Assembly: GCF_003286085.1 (NCBI RefSeq)
Contig: NW_020825312.1
Coordinates: forward strand, 4,216,001 to 4,280,000
DNA from: Drosophila persimilis
Lineage: Eukaryota > Arthropoda > Insecta > Diptera > Drosophilidae
Direction of reading: 5' to 3'
DNA: 64,000 nucleotides
The notes beneath the pieces are model-generated. The model was given only the letters and a program-made list of their open reading frames with translations. It was not told the origin of the DNA and did no database searches. Positions 27,001 to 38,036 of the stretch are shown one piece after another. How positions within the stretch are numbered: the stretch's first letter is position 1; each line of letters starts with the position of its first letter. A program made the translations under genes and the position numbers.

Positions 27001-30000
27001 TTTCCCATAGGCTTATTCATCTCTCAGAGATCTGTATCCTTTTTTCTTGCATTTCTTGCCCCATTTCAGCAGATCCTTTCAGTTCGTCCTTAATTTTTAA
27101 CATCATTTGAGTATTATCATTAAATCAGGCTTCCTGGAGTCTCTCCAGGAAACACTTCCACCCAAGCACATCCCTTTTCGGTGCATCTTCTCTCATCTGT
27201 CATCCAGGCTTATCCCACATTTTGCATACACAGCGCTCATTAAGAGCTCATCCAAAAGTTGGCCCTTCCAACTGTGGGGTCTTTATGGACTCCCTCCATT
27301 TTATCCCGCTTTCCGCTTTCCCCCTTTCCGCTTTCCCGCTGACAAACAAAAAGAGCCTACGAAATTAACACTTCCCGCGACTTGCCAGAGAAGCCTATCG
27401 AATGCTCAAGGCACTGTGGGATGGAGCGACGGACTGGACTGGACTTGGACATGGATATGGACAAGGACGTGGACGTGGACCCACACAATGGCAGCGGGAA
27501 AGGATATGGAAACAGAGCGGGAGAGATAGAGAGAGAGGGAGAGAGGGAGGCGGAGGGGGGGAGTACACCGTGCAAGCAACTGATTTCAGATTTTTGCTCA
27601 TTTCTTTTCTCATTTTCAATTTGTCGTTTTTTGCGCAGTTCGTTCTCCCGCTGCCTGGCCAGGCGTCGGTCCAGCGGGTTCAGTTGGACCCGTTTGTCCA
27701 GTTGGCTCTGTTTGCCGGCCAGTGGCCAACAGAGGAAGTAATTTTTATGCTGGATCTCTCGTTAAAGTTGGCAAATGCAAACACAGAGAAGCTCATCGGG
27801 CAGGGAACACCCCGGAGCAGGAGCATGAACAGGGACAGTGGGAGACAGTCAGAGATACAGATACAGATACAGATACAGATACAGAGAGATAGAGAAAAAA
27901 CAGAGCCAAAAAGAGCGAGAGAGAGGGTGCATTTAAAGGCAGATTTAATTACCTGAATGTAATCGCAGTCGTTCCATGTTTTCAGCCTCGGCTCAAACTT
28001 CTTGTCCTTGTCACTGGCGCTGGGCGGTGGCGCCATTTTGTTGGCCGCCGCCGTTTCCTGGGTAGAGATCCACACCAGATTGCCCTTGGGCTGTTTGACT
28101 AGAATCAGAGCGTGTTTGCCATGGGGCACGTCGTGCTGTGTGGACAGGAGAATTAAATGCAAATTAATGAGCCACGAACTGCTCTTCACACGGCGCAATG
28201 TTTGTCGGGATGCCCAGAGATAAAACAGCAGGATTAATTGGAACATTCAAATGGCATCCACTACCTAGATTTTTAAACGGAAGGAGCTGATTGTTCTATT
28301 ACTCAATGGGACTTTAAATTTATGTTGAATTCTATATGTATGGGTATATGTACCCCCGGAAACACGGCCTCTGTCTGAGCCATACTTAAATGTACTCGAA
28401 AGTCGAACATTTACTCCTCCTTTCCAGGAATACAAAAACTTTCGCACTTTTTACTTATCATAAGCCCGACTTATGTTTGACTTTGATGTGGCACCGCGTA
28501 ATATTCATTACGGGTATTTTAGTTCATTGTGTTCATAAATTTGCTACAAATATTGCATGTCCATGGCCAGGATAGACCCAAAAAATGTTCTATAAAAGTT
28601 CAACAGCTAATAAAAAATGATGTAAATTTGGAGAAGGAACACCCGTCACAATGCCAATGGCAACGAGTCCCTGCAGGAGGAGGCTCCGGGCAGAGAGATA
28701 TTAAAAAAAAAAAAAAACAAAAAACGCCAGGCAGAACCGAGGGGAGGCGGGTCGGAGGTCTCGGTCTCCCGCTCCCCCAGTTAATTATAATAAAAGCTCC
28801 ATTCTATTTTGGAATGTAAATTGCTATTTAATTTTTTCCTCTCTTGATTTTTGAACTTTGTTGTGGCATGAATAAAAGTAAGGCAGAGAGCGAGCGTTTG
28901 GAGGGGGGCTACACGGGGCGACAGACGTAAACGATATTGCGGTATTTTTATGGGTCCAGGACGAACGAAGGATAAGCCCGGGCGCTTTAATGCGCTGAAG
29001 AGGCTGGCGAGATGTCTGGGCCATGATGACAGGCCAACCTTTGGCTTTGGCTCCTTGGTAATACCATAGAGGCGGAACAGGAGCCGGGTCTCTGACTCCT
29101 TGGTGACCGCAGGAGACGCGGGCCTGGAGTCTGGAGCCAGGGACAGGGCAGGGACACGGACAGGGACAGGGACAGGGACCGGGATAAGAGTTTAATTTCC
29201 TTTTAATTGTTCTTTGGTTCGTACCTGGCGCACGGCATAGTAGCAGGTCAGATTCCGGGGATAGATGCCTGGGTAGTTGGGCGACTGCAGGCGACAGGAC
29301 TTCTTGTCGCAGTCACTGAAGATCCTCGAGCAGTAAGTGCCCGGAATGAGATCCCCTGTGTGTCAAAGAGAGAGATGTTATCCGGTGGATCGAGCCAACA
29401 CTATTCTCTCTTGCAACATACCCAGATAGTACTTGGGCTCGGTGTAGTTCTGCTCGTCCTTGGCCAGCGACTTTTCCAGGGATGCCATGAAGGTCTTGTT
29501 GTTCACATACGCACTGAACAGGCTAAAGTCCTGTCCATACCGATCCGAACGGGCGCCGCTGGAGTTGGTAAAGTCCTCTAAGACACCGCCATCCTGCTGG
29601 TGCTGTTGTTGTTGCTGTTGCTGATGCAGCTGCTGCTGCTGCTGCTGCTGCTGATTGAGGAAGCTGCTGCGGTTGTGCCACTGGGCGAGCTCTGAAAGGG
29701 AATTGGATGGGAGTTGAGCGGATTAGGGATTCGCATCCAATCTTGTCTCTGTTTGCGAACACCCACCTGCCAGCTTAATCCCTCCGTAGCGGGTGACAGC
29801 ACTGTCCCGCGACAGAACCTTGTATCGAATGCGGAAGTCGAAGTTGTAGCCGCTTTGATCCCTCGCCAGTCTGCCAAAAAAAGGACACACAGAAGGAGTC
29901 GTTCGTGGTTCGTTGTCACAAAGGAAACCATGGTGGCCAAGACCTACGAGGACCTACCTGTTCAGCTTGATGGTGAAGATGAGGGAGCGCGTCTCGCTGT

Positions 30001-33000
30001 AGAAGAGCACTGGCCCCCAGGAGCTGCCACACCACATGCCCCCGATGGGGGTGCGAGCCGATTCCGCTATCTGCATATATCCATCCGGGCAGCCCTCGTG
30101 CACGTAGGAGGTGAACCTGCCAATCGTGAAGCTGTCCAGGGTGACCTGTTCGACGAAGGGAGAGAACAGCACAGCATTCGCACAATGAAATATTTGGAGG
30201 GACGGCAGGAGGTACGCGAGTACTCAGAATAAAGTTTCGGTCCGAGTACAAGTATATCAGTGCAGGGTGGGGTCATGGCCAGATCAGGGCAGGGCAGGGC
30301 AGGGGCAGGGGCAGGGGCAGGGCTCTCTCAATGAATGCCCTCGGGACGCACTCGAGCGTGCCAAAGGCTTTGGCTTACTGGCTCCAGCTCCATCTCCACC
30401 TCTTGCTTCTCCCCGCGCTCCCAGTTCGAGATTCGAGGTGTGAAGTGGCGTAATAACTAACAGGCGGCGGCACTTGCTTCCTGCCAGTCCAACGAGGAGG
30501 AGAAGGAGGAGGGAGGATGATGCCACTGCCCTGTCAGTTGAAGTCACGCCTGGTTGCTGGCTGCTGGCTGCTGTGCTGCTGGGCTTCTGTGCTGCTGGGA
30601 CCTCGGACCGGACCGGAGTCGGTGTAGGATTTGCAACGCTCCAGCGATTGGCTTTGAAATCAATATTGCCTGTGCCCGGCTCTGAGCCCCACCTTCATTG
30701 TTGTTGCTTATCTTTTAATGGCTTAGTTTATCTCGTTTACAAAATGAAATGTGAAGGGTAGCTGCAGGAGCAGAGGAGCATCGGTGGCAGCAGTAGAATG
30801 AAATGGAGCTGGGGACTGGGACTGGGACTGTGACTCACCTGCACCACGTCGCCGTGTTGGCCACCTGCCGCCGTGAACGTGAGAACACACACAAAGGGCA
30901 CGCGATCCTGTTTGGGTCGGTGCAGCTCCAAGGAGTACGTCTGTCCTATATCTCCGTAGTATGTGCGATTACAGCCTGTGGGTGGGTGGAGTGGAGTGGA
31001 GACACAAATATATTAAATGCAATTAGCGTTAGTTTGGCAATTAGTTTGTTTGCCGCGCTGCCAGGCAACCACAACGCAACCAAGGGATATCTCTTCGCCA
31101 CTATTCGCCATTGGCTTCATAGGAAGAGGCTCCCCCCCACCTATGTACACTTCCACCTCCACCTCTAGCGGGTTTCTCGTTGATGAGGCGCCACGGGGAA
31201 TAGTCTGGCAATTGTCACGCCATAAATCATCCACAGGGAACGAACAGCACCAAGTAACAAATTAACATAACATTTACTTTATACCAAAAACTTGGAGGCC
31301 ATCAGTAATTACATCAGATTGATCCGGTTATAACCTTGAAAAACACGTGACTCCACGGAAAATTATCAGCGCCACAGTTTACAGAGGCATGTTAATTTAG
31401 CAGCGAACTAACAGCCAAGAACAAATTCTTTTTTGGCGTTACAGGGAAGAGGCATGTTAATTTAGCAGCCAACTAACAGCGTAAGAAAACGAGAGTGAAA
31501 AGAGGCCTTGACCTACATTAACTCTGTGAGCAAAACAACTATGCTCTTGCCCGGCCAAAAACATTCGCTGTCGTTCTTTGCTGTGAGATAGATAGGGGAA
31601 ATCATGCGAAAACGAAGTCCCGATCTGCAAGCCGAGCTTTGACTCGCCTTAGCTGCTCAGCTGCACCCCTCTCACCACCCTATTTGTGCGCCAACGCTCT
31701 TGTACTCCTTTCACAGCTTTAATGACGTGATCTACTGAGAGCGCTTTGATGCTCTGCTGTTGTACTGAGCAAAAGACATCGCGTTGCGGGAGCGGACCAC
31801 CTTGTACCAATCAAGCTTTCGCTATCGTTCTTGTCACTGAGAACTAAGATCTCTCCCGTAGTTAAGACGAGCAGAAACGAAGTCTGATTTCTAAGAAGAG
31901 CTTTGAGCTGAACACGCTGCAGCAGCCTTATCACAGCTTTCCTAGTTCCCGCAACGGTCCATTATTCAAAGCGCTCATTTAAATCGTGTGTCGAGAAATG
32001 CTCAAATGCATGTACATAGGAGTGTACTAAGTTTCCAGCGCAGGCGCACGTTTTATTTTTAGCGTGGAGTATAATGTCTTGAAAAATAGTGAAACAAATT
32101 CTTTCAATTATAAAAAACCCGTGTTCTAAGTGTAGAAGGAGATAAAAGGAAAATCTGCGGGAAAGGTGGTGGAAAAAGCTGGAAAACGCAAGCCCATGTG
32201 TGGGGGCTATCAGTGAGATAGAAAGGGGTCCCAGATATAAAGCGAGGGCCGACTCCCAAGCGGAGCTTCGACTAGTAATATTCACTAGTCATACATAATG
32301 GGAACATTATGTCCAACATTGGTTTTTTTTTATATTTATTTCCTTTTAAATTTGTCTTAGTATTTTATTTATGTTTTTGTCTAGGATAGGATAGGGTAGG
32401 GGTGCTGACACATTCACGCAATCACATTCACAATAATCAAAATAACCTCAAATAAGGCACTGTATGTTTTTAAATGATTAGAACGTGACTTTAAATGGTT
32501 TTTAAATTTTAATTATTCTATTGTTGGAATTTATAGCCATAGATACATGGTTAGTATTTTTCAACGGTTTTGGATGCTATATACAGTATGTCAAGAAACT
32601 CTTTACACACTGAAAATAAATTAAATTTTTTGACTTTGGATAAGAAAATAATGGCCTTTGGTTCAAATTTATCAAATTTTTTTAATTCATAACTATTCAG
32701 GGATTAATTATAAAGTAGTTAGTGAAAAAAAAATAACAAAACTATAAATAGGTAACTTACAAAACAACAAAAACAATGATTACTCATTTTTGACACTGTC
32801 AAGAAACTCTTTACACATTTCGTTTTCGAGCTCTGTTTTGATCTCGTTCTTAGAAAAAACGGGACTTTACCGTAATCTATGCTTTTGGCGTTGCTCAGTG
32901 CTGCTCTATTTTTGCATTGACTTTGATTTGGTTGCGAAATTTTGACCGGTGCATATCTACAGACTAACTTTCTGAAATTTTTAAAATGCCTGGCAAAAGA

Positions 33001-36000
33001 CTAAGCTTTGACGTTGTCCAGTTGATTTACTATAATCACCAGTTGGGCAAATCTGTTGCAGACATGGTAGAAATGTTTTCAGTATCAAGGAAAACAATTT
33101 ACAATGTCCTAAGTCGCGCGAAGAACGAAGGGAGACTGGAAACAAAATCTGGAGGTGGCCGTAAAAAGAAGATAGATGGATGTCAAACAGTACCTCCAAA
33201 TTTTAAAAACAAATTTAAAAAGCAGTGCGGAGAAATTTGGGCTCATTACGGACAATATGGCCAAATTCAAGTTTTATCAAGACAATGATCCCAAACATAG
33301 AGTCCAATGTGAGAGCTTGGCTGCTTTACAACTGTGGAAAAGTTATTGATACACCACCCCAGAGCCCCGATCTTAGCCCCATTGAAAATTTGTGAGCCTT
33401 CTTCAAGAAGAAAGTGGGAAAAGACAGCCCAAAAACCGCAATCAGCTAAAAGAATTCATACTGGAAGAGTGGCAAAAGATTCCCTTTGAGTATGACCTAC
33501 AAAAACTGATAAATTCGATGAAAAAACGGCTCCAGCATGTTGTCAATGCTAAGGGAGGACATACCAAATATTAAAATAAGTTAAATACATTAAATAATTA
33601 CGAAGAATTTTGAATTTAAAAAATGAAAATATTTTGTGTAAAGAGTTTCTTGACAGTGTCAAAAATGAGTAATCATTGTTTTTGTTGTTTTGTAAGTTAC
33701 CTAGTTATAGTTTTGTTATTTTTTTTTCACTAACTACTTTATAATTAATCCCTGAATGGTTATGAATTAAAAAAATTTGATAAATTTGAATCAAAGACCA
33801 TTATTTTCTTATCCAAAGTCAAAAAATGTAATTTAATTTCAGTGTGTAAAGAGTTTCTTGACATACTGTATATTAATTCGTTGAAAAAACAACCCACGAG
33901 ATTATCAAAGGGAGATGACAACTCTGTGAATAATTTGTCCTCTTTATTCCCCAGAAATGTCTAGCTTTTAATCTGTTGTTTAAAAGTTTGGGTGTTGCAG
34001 CATTCTGATGGCTTTGTGGATCATTTATGCCAGGAATTTTCCAATTAAGTCTCCACTTAGCATATTCATAAAAAAATCAATCGATTTACATAGACTTCTC
34101 CCAATTTAACTCGATTACGTATTCCTATTTGGAATTCCTTTTCATAATTGAATGACCACAAACTGAAATGATTTATGCTTGTGAGATTTGCATTTATGGA
34201 ATCTGGCTGCTCTTTCCTTCTTCCCTCATCCTTTAGGTGTTGTAGTTGTCCCGTCCCCACTTGGATACCATAGCCCAAAAGTAAAGTGAATGCAATTGTA
34301 CAATAGTTTGCATGGAAATTGCCAATTTACCGCTGGCTTCTCGGGCAAGAGAAGTGGTGGTGGTGGTGGTCCACTTCCTCCCTTCCATCGTACGACTCCT
34401 TAGGCATTTCAATTAGTTTTATTAAAAATGCATACGAATCGAGCAGGGGCTGGGTCTAAGGTCTGGTTCTGTCTGTGACAGAGAAGGATCTATGGGAGAC
34501 TAAAGTGAAAATGATTCAATTCGATTTTATTGCTAATTCTATGGGCGATGGTCTGTTGCGTTTAGTTTAGTGTCTAGTGCTTTCTCTGCATTCAATCAAA
34601 TTTAATATGCGCTCAAGCCATCAATAGTCAATTAGATAATTATGGGTATTAGTTTGAACTGCCTGTAGGCGCGCTTCCCTTTCGATTGCCGGTTTGCCTG
34701 TCTGTCCAGTTAGGGGCGGGACTAGTGAGTGCTATTATAATTGCCAGAGCACTAAGGAAAATAGAGGAGCATTGCACATACGCTGGAAATGTTGAAAAGG
34801 CCTCTGGTAAATATTATAATCATCTAATTTTGATTATATATGGCCTGCTTCATTTTCTTGTTTCAAAAGCAGGGAAACGGCTAAGACATATCGATATGTC
34901 TATCGATTGTATGTAGAAAAGCGTTGCTGTAACATTAACATCTGTGCTGTGCCAGTCTGAACTTTATCCAAGTCATCATCGGCAGCATTTTAAGTTGAGG
35001 TTAGAAGTCGATTTGCAAACTAAAGTTGATTTCATCTTGAATTCTTTCGAAAATATAGTTGAACGGTAAGTTGTAAATGAAATCATGTTCCTTAACCAAT
35101 ACGATAGCGATGTCTCTGTGTGTAATCCTCAGGTACGCTTGCATCAAGTTTGAGTACGCAATGGAGGCCGTAAAGCAGGGATTTACCACCGTGGGTGTCA
35201 AGAGTCGCGATTCTGTTGTTCTTGTGGCCCTGACCACGGCATCGGAGTCGTCTGTGGCTATGAGCAAGATAATCGCCATTGACGAGCACTTGGGCATATC
35301 CATTGACGGCATCTCGGACAACGACCGTGTGCTGAGCAGCTATTTGCGTTTATCGTGCATAAACTATCGGTACACTTACGAGACAGGTTGTCCAGTGAAA
35401 AGACTGATAGCGAGTCTGGGCTGCAATATGCGGGCTACCATCAAACGCTGCGATGGCCGTCCATACCAAGTGGACCTACTCGTTGCCGGGTATGACAAGA
35501 CGGGTCCTCAACTCTATCAGGTCATGCCCTCTGGAGTCATCCACACTTGCCAGGCCCAGTCCATTGGGGAGCACTCGCAGGGTGCTCGCACCTATTTGGA
35601 GCGCAATATCAACACTTTCTTGAGCTGTTCCGACGATCAGCTGATTTGTCATGCTCTACTGGGCTTGCAGAACAGCCAACCAGTTGAAGGGACTTCGAGT
35701 GGACAGGAGAATGCACCGGCTATATTCACTACCACAGTGGCCATAGTCGGAAAGGATCAGATATTCAAGTTGCTCACCGCCGAGGAAGTCGAGAAGTACA
35801 TTGAAATGGCCAAAGAGATGGGTGCTACTGCTCAGCCTCAGCTCCCCTCAAACCCTGACGACGAAGGCGACAATGGCGACAATGAGGACGATACTGACCC
35901 GCAACCAGATGTGGCCACAATGGAAAATTAGTTTAATATTAATTAATTTTGAGAGGTGATAAATGTATCTTAACTCGCCTCTCCAGTTCCTACTAATAAA

Positions 36001-37838
36001 CAAATGTTATATACTTTGGTTGTTTCCTAAAACTGTGAATGCCACATCTATAACTCTATTTGTATTCAAATTTGTTGGATCTAGCTATTGTATCTTTCTA
36101 TTTGACTGTTAACAGCTATTTTGTATAAGGAATATTCCCTTTTTACGAGCTTCACTTTAAGATCCATCTGCTGCATAGATGCAATAAGCTAGGGAATTGA
36201 ATTTGGCATTTGAAAATCGGATGCCACACGCAGGCAAATACAAACTGAAAAACCCTCTCTCGGTAAGCTCGTTGTTCAATTAAAAAGTCCAACGAGTTGT
36301 CGCTGCCTGCCCTTATTGAACACGGCAGACAGGAAGGGAAGCGGCCAACAGCAGCCTCCCTCTGGCCTGCTACCTCTGCTGCCTCATTGAATGTCATTGA
36401 AAAATACTTAATTAAATTCATCAACGCTTGACAGGAGCAGCCCCGGCAGCAACACCAGCAGCAGGAGTAGTAGGAGTAGCAGGCGTAGCAGGAGGATTGG
36501 ATGGATGGGAATTGGAGCAGAAAGAGCAGTTGGGGAGGGGCTTATAGGCAGCCAATTGGCAAAAGTGAGAAGTTCACTTTGCCGCCATTATGAGGGCCAA
36601 TGGGTGTGGTGCGGCAGTGGGTTGCTGTGAATGGGTTCCGTGAGGACGTGGGGGGGGAATCGGATTGGCCCTTAATTACATTTACACATGAAGGCCATGT
36701 TTACAGGGAGCAGGGCGCAGGCAGCAGGCAGCCCTGCAACGCCATGCCGTGCCGTGCCGTGAATGAATGCACTGGACGCAGACGGAGATTACTGGACAGT
36801 TGTAAGGTTTGACAAGCTTGATTACAGCTAGGTGCAGGAGCTCCTGCCATTGGGAAATCCACCCAAGTCCACCTGCCACGTGGTGGGGAGGAGGAGCTCC
36901 TCCTCCCTCCATTGACTACCATCAATCGCCTGCCAAATTGGGCAAACAATGGCCTCTCGCAGTCCATTTGGCAGCTTCGTTTCTCATTATGCCGCCCCCG
37001 ACCGTTTTACATAATTGCCTTTCGGCACAGTCTACGATACGAGTAGCGTAGCAGTGTACTTACGTGTGCAAAAGCGTGGCTCATCGCTGCCATCGCCGCA
37101 GTCGTTGAGGTTGTTGCAGTACTTGCTCAGCGGCACGCAGCGTCCATTGGAGCAGCTGTATTCCGCCAGGGAGCAGCCGGCCGCCGAGCTGGAGGCGGAA
37201 GCAGGCGCCATTTGCAAACTGGCAGGTTTGCCAGGACTTGTCCCTGCTCCCGCCCCGGCCCCCATTCCTCCTCCAGCGCCAGCGCCAGAGCCAGAGCCAG
37301 CAGCAGCTGCCATTCCCAGGCATAGGCCCAAGCAGAGAAGCAGCGTCTGTACCGACGCCGGAAATGGATGTCGCCGTTGGTGCTGGTGCTGGTGCTGGTG
37401 CTGGTGCCGGTGCTGGTCCTGCTGCAGCTGCAGCTCCTGCAGCTGTCTCTGCTGTGACTGACAATGGCTGACGCTCCAGCTGGAAGCCATTGTCGAGGCT
37501 GCTGCCGCTTTAATTGCTTGACATTGTGTGGGATTTGTTGTTGCAGTTTGCTGCATTTGCAACATTTTTGCGACGTTTCTGTGTCGTTCATTTGGCAGCC
37601 ATTTTCTGTGATGTTGCTGCTGCTGCTGCAGCATCCTCCTCCTCTTGCTCCGCTCCCTCTGATCTCTGGTCTCTCTCAGTCTGCTGGTTCTTCGTGTTGC
37701 TTTTGCTGTTGTTGTTGTTGTTTCTTTTGTGGCATGTGTTCTTGGTGTTGCTGGGGCAGTGCTTGTTGCAATTGTTCGTTGTTTCAGTTTCTTTGGCCTT
37801 TTTCTGCTTTTGTATTTCTGCCGCCATTTCAATGTCAT
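21018..37838 (-). CDS. Large single-pass membrane protein with two LDLa modules and CUB-like ectodomain
   Basis: Sixteen coding exons on the minus strand: 37838-37064, 30975-30839, 30145-29958, 29870-29767, 29691-29422, 29355-29225, 28135-27953, 23653-23462, 23399-22990, 22927-22712, 22639-22306, 22236-21970, 21912-21729, 21673-21467, 21397-21196 and 21123-21018. All phases agree, giving about 1301 aa. The order is: basic, Gln/His-rich N-terminus; hydrophobic segment at residues 161-181; Gly/Ala linker; LDLa module 222-257 (CDGxxD-type ending CGDGSDEPRFC); CUB-like domains (for example SPNYPGIYPRNLTCYY, YVTVYDGYTTRDP, FCGGGQ); second LDLa near 1200-1238 (WCDGVIHCPSGDDE); TM near 1241-1265; then a 36-residue basic tail ending EKEVIC. 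It is probably a cell-surface receptor or co-receptor. The domain set recalls D. melanogaster CG32432, an unverified memory. An acceptor (cttttcgcag) 11 bp upstream of the ATG implies a further 5' UTR exon. Confidence 0.88.
23654..27952 (-). other. 4.3-kb intron of the LDLa/CUB gene
   Basis: No coding exon is recognised. It contains a GA tract at about 23703-23735, an A-run at 23888-23900, CAGACAGACA and AGCTGT/AGCTGG runs at 25566-25640, GT tracts at 26065-26105, GA tracts at 26345-26372 and 27520-27560, a GGAC-TGGAC hexamer patch at 27430-27480 and the GATACA repeat at 27853-27884. Open frames on both strands here are low-complexity. Confidence 0.6.
27853..27884. repeat. GATACA hexanucleotide microsatellite
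   Basis: Five tandem units of agatac, about 70 bp from the splice donor of the exon ending at 27953. Confidence 0.9.
28136..29224 (-). other. 1.1-kb intron of the LDLa/CUB gene
   Basis: It contains an A-run at 28702-28716 and GGACAGGGACAGGGACAG-type hexamer repeats at about 29137-29183. I see nothing else in it. Confidence 0.55.
29594..29656 (-). repeat. Coding CAG repeat (polyglutamine) in the LDLa/CUB gene
   Basis: On the minus strand the exon 29691-29422 encodes two Gln tracts, of eight (29632-29655) and seven residues, separated by Leu-His and followed by His-Gln-Gln-Asp. The tract lies just after the first CUB-like domain in the extracellular part, so its length is expected to vary between strains. 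Confidence 0.9.
31384..31480. repeat. Two direct copies of a 33-bp unit
   Basis: The unit gaggcatgttaatttagcag, continued by (c)(g/c)aactaacagc, occurs at 31384-31415 and again at 31449-31480 with one mismatch and a 65-bp period. Confidence 0.8.
31557..31910. repeat. Two diverged copies of a roughly 100-bp block
   Basis: Block one (31565-31650) runs ttcgctgtcgttctt ... cgaagtccgat ... gagctttgact. Block two (31817-31910) runs ttcgctatcgttctt ... cgaagtctgat ... gagctttgagct. Both have the same landmark order. This suggests an old local duplication or two remnants of one dispersed repeat. Confidence 0.55.
32584..32816 (+). repeat. Left terminal inverted repeat
   Basis: 233 bp, matching the reverse complement of 33636-33868. 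Copies of tgtcaagaaactctttacac sit at its outer edge (32590-32609) and inner edge (about 32797-32816). Confidence 0.92.
32986..33574 (+). pseudogene. Remnant Tc1-type transposase
   Basis: It begins MPGKRLSFDVVQLIYYNH with the paired-like helix-turn-helix (SVADMVEMFSVSRKTIYNVL), then a basic GGGRKKK hinge. From about 33190 the frame runs into a deletion. The next recognisable parts are YQDNDPKH (second catalytic Asp region) at about 33270, QSPDLSPIEN (third acidic residue) at about 33360 in another frame, and the C-terminal helix LKEFILEEWQKIPFEYDLQK ending at the TAA 33572-33574. The first catalytic Asp and about 100 residues are missing, and there are at least two frame changes and stops. 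Not functional. Confidence 0.9.
33636..33868 (-). repeat. Right terminal inverted repeat
   Basis: 233-bp mirror of the left end with the same two embedded direct repeats. It ends gacatactg before the flanking TA. Confidence 0.92.
34889..34896. promoter_or_regulatory. DREF site in the promoter of the nested proteasome-like gene
   Basis: TATCGATA, followed 9 bp later by a second ATCGAT core, 181 bp upstream of the start codon at 35077. It suggests that the nested gene has its own promoter and is not driven by the host gene. Confidence 0.6.
35077..35931 (+). CDS. Proteasome subunit alpha6-like protein with re-framed N-terminus (nested, intronless)
   Basis: 284 codons without introns, inside an intron of the opposite-strand LDLa/CUB gene. 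From EYAMEAVKQG (residue 29) onward it is clearly a 20S alpha-type subunit closest to alpha6/PSMA1: ISDNDRVLSSYLR, LLVAGYDKTGPQLYQV, SQGARTYLER, TTVAIVGKDQ and an acidic tail (DDEGDNGDNEDD). Alpha subunits form the outer gate ring. The usual N-terminal gate peptide is present only in another frame: ATG at 35085 gives MFLNQYDSDVSVCNPQ...LHQV. An extra T in the TTT at 35149-35151 then breaks the join to the body. The ATG at 35077 instead reads through in the body's frame with an unrelated 28-residue start. It could be a real protein with a novel N-terminus, a very young pseudogene, or an assembly error. Lack of introns suggests a retrocopy. AATAAA lies at 35995-36000. Confidence 0.8.
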   Translation: MKSCSLTNTIAMSLCVILRYACIKFEYAMEAVKQGFTTVGVKSRDSVVLVALTTASESSVAMSKIIAIDEHLGISIDGISDNDRVLSSYLRLSCINYRYTYETGCPVKRLIASLGCNMRATIKRCDGRPYQVDLLVAGYDKTGPQLYQVMPSGVIHTCQAQSIGEHSQGARTYLERNINTFLSCSDDQLICHALLGLQNSQPVEGTSSGQENAPAIFTTTVAIVGKDQIFKLLTAEEVEKYIEMAKEMGATAQPQLPSNPDDEGDNGDNEDDTDPQPDVATMEN

Positions 37839-38036
37839 TATTGTTGTGCCTGCGAAAAGAGAGCAGAGAGAGAGTAAAGAACATGAAAGGTTAAACGATT
37901 TTAAAGGTAACTAAAGGTATGGGAGATGCAACCCCAAGGCAGAAAAATCTCTCATCATTTGAACTCTACTCAAAAAAGAAAAAAAAGACTTTAATCGAAA
38001 GCGAAATCTTCCACTTTATTAATTGTTTGTATTTAT

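Larger units (their letters stand above)
32584..33868. mobile_element. Tc1/mariner-superfamily transposon, internally deleted, with long IR/DR ends
   Basis: The element runs from CAGTATGTCAAG to its inverse and is flanked by TA on both sides (32582-32583 and 33869-33870), the Tc1 target-site duplication. The two 233-bp inverted ends differ at only about a dozen positions. Each end repeats the terminal motif tgtcaagaaactctttacac at its inner edge, so every end carries two direct copies, the IR/DR layout known from Sleeping Beauty, Minos and S-type elements. Inside are the N-terminal helix-turn-helix and the C-terminal piece of a transposase, with the middle missing. The total of 1285 bp is shorter than the 1.6-1.8 kb usual for such elements. 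It cannot make its own transposase. Confidence 0.93.
30976..37063 (-). other. 6.1-kb first coding intron hosting a nested gene and a transposon
   Basis: Reading left to right it contains: short direct repeats at 31384-31480; a pair of diverged blocks at 31557-31910; the Tc1-type element 32584-33868; the opposite-strand proteasome gene 35077-35931 with its own poly(A) signal; and plain unique DNA at 36001-37063 with ATGCCGTGCCGTGCCGTG at about 36742 and GAGGAGCTCCTCCTCC near 36892. I see no other exon. Confidence 0.7.

Noticed and set aside
29594-29656. CAG tract first taken as an intronic microsatellite
   Set aside because: It lies inside a coding exon of the LDLa/CUB gene with phase-consistent junctions on both sides, so it is a polyglutamine tract.
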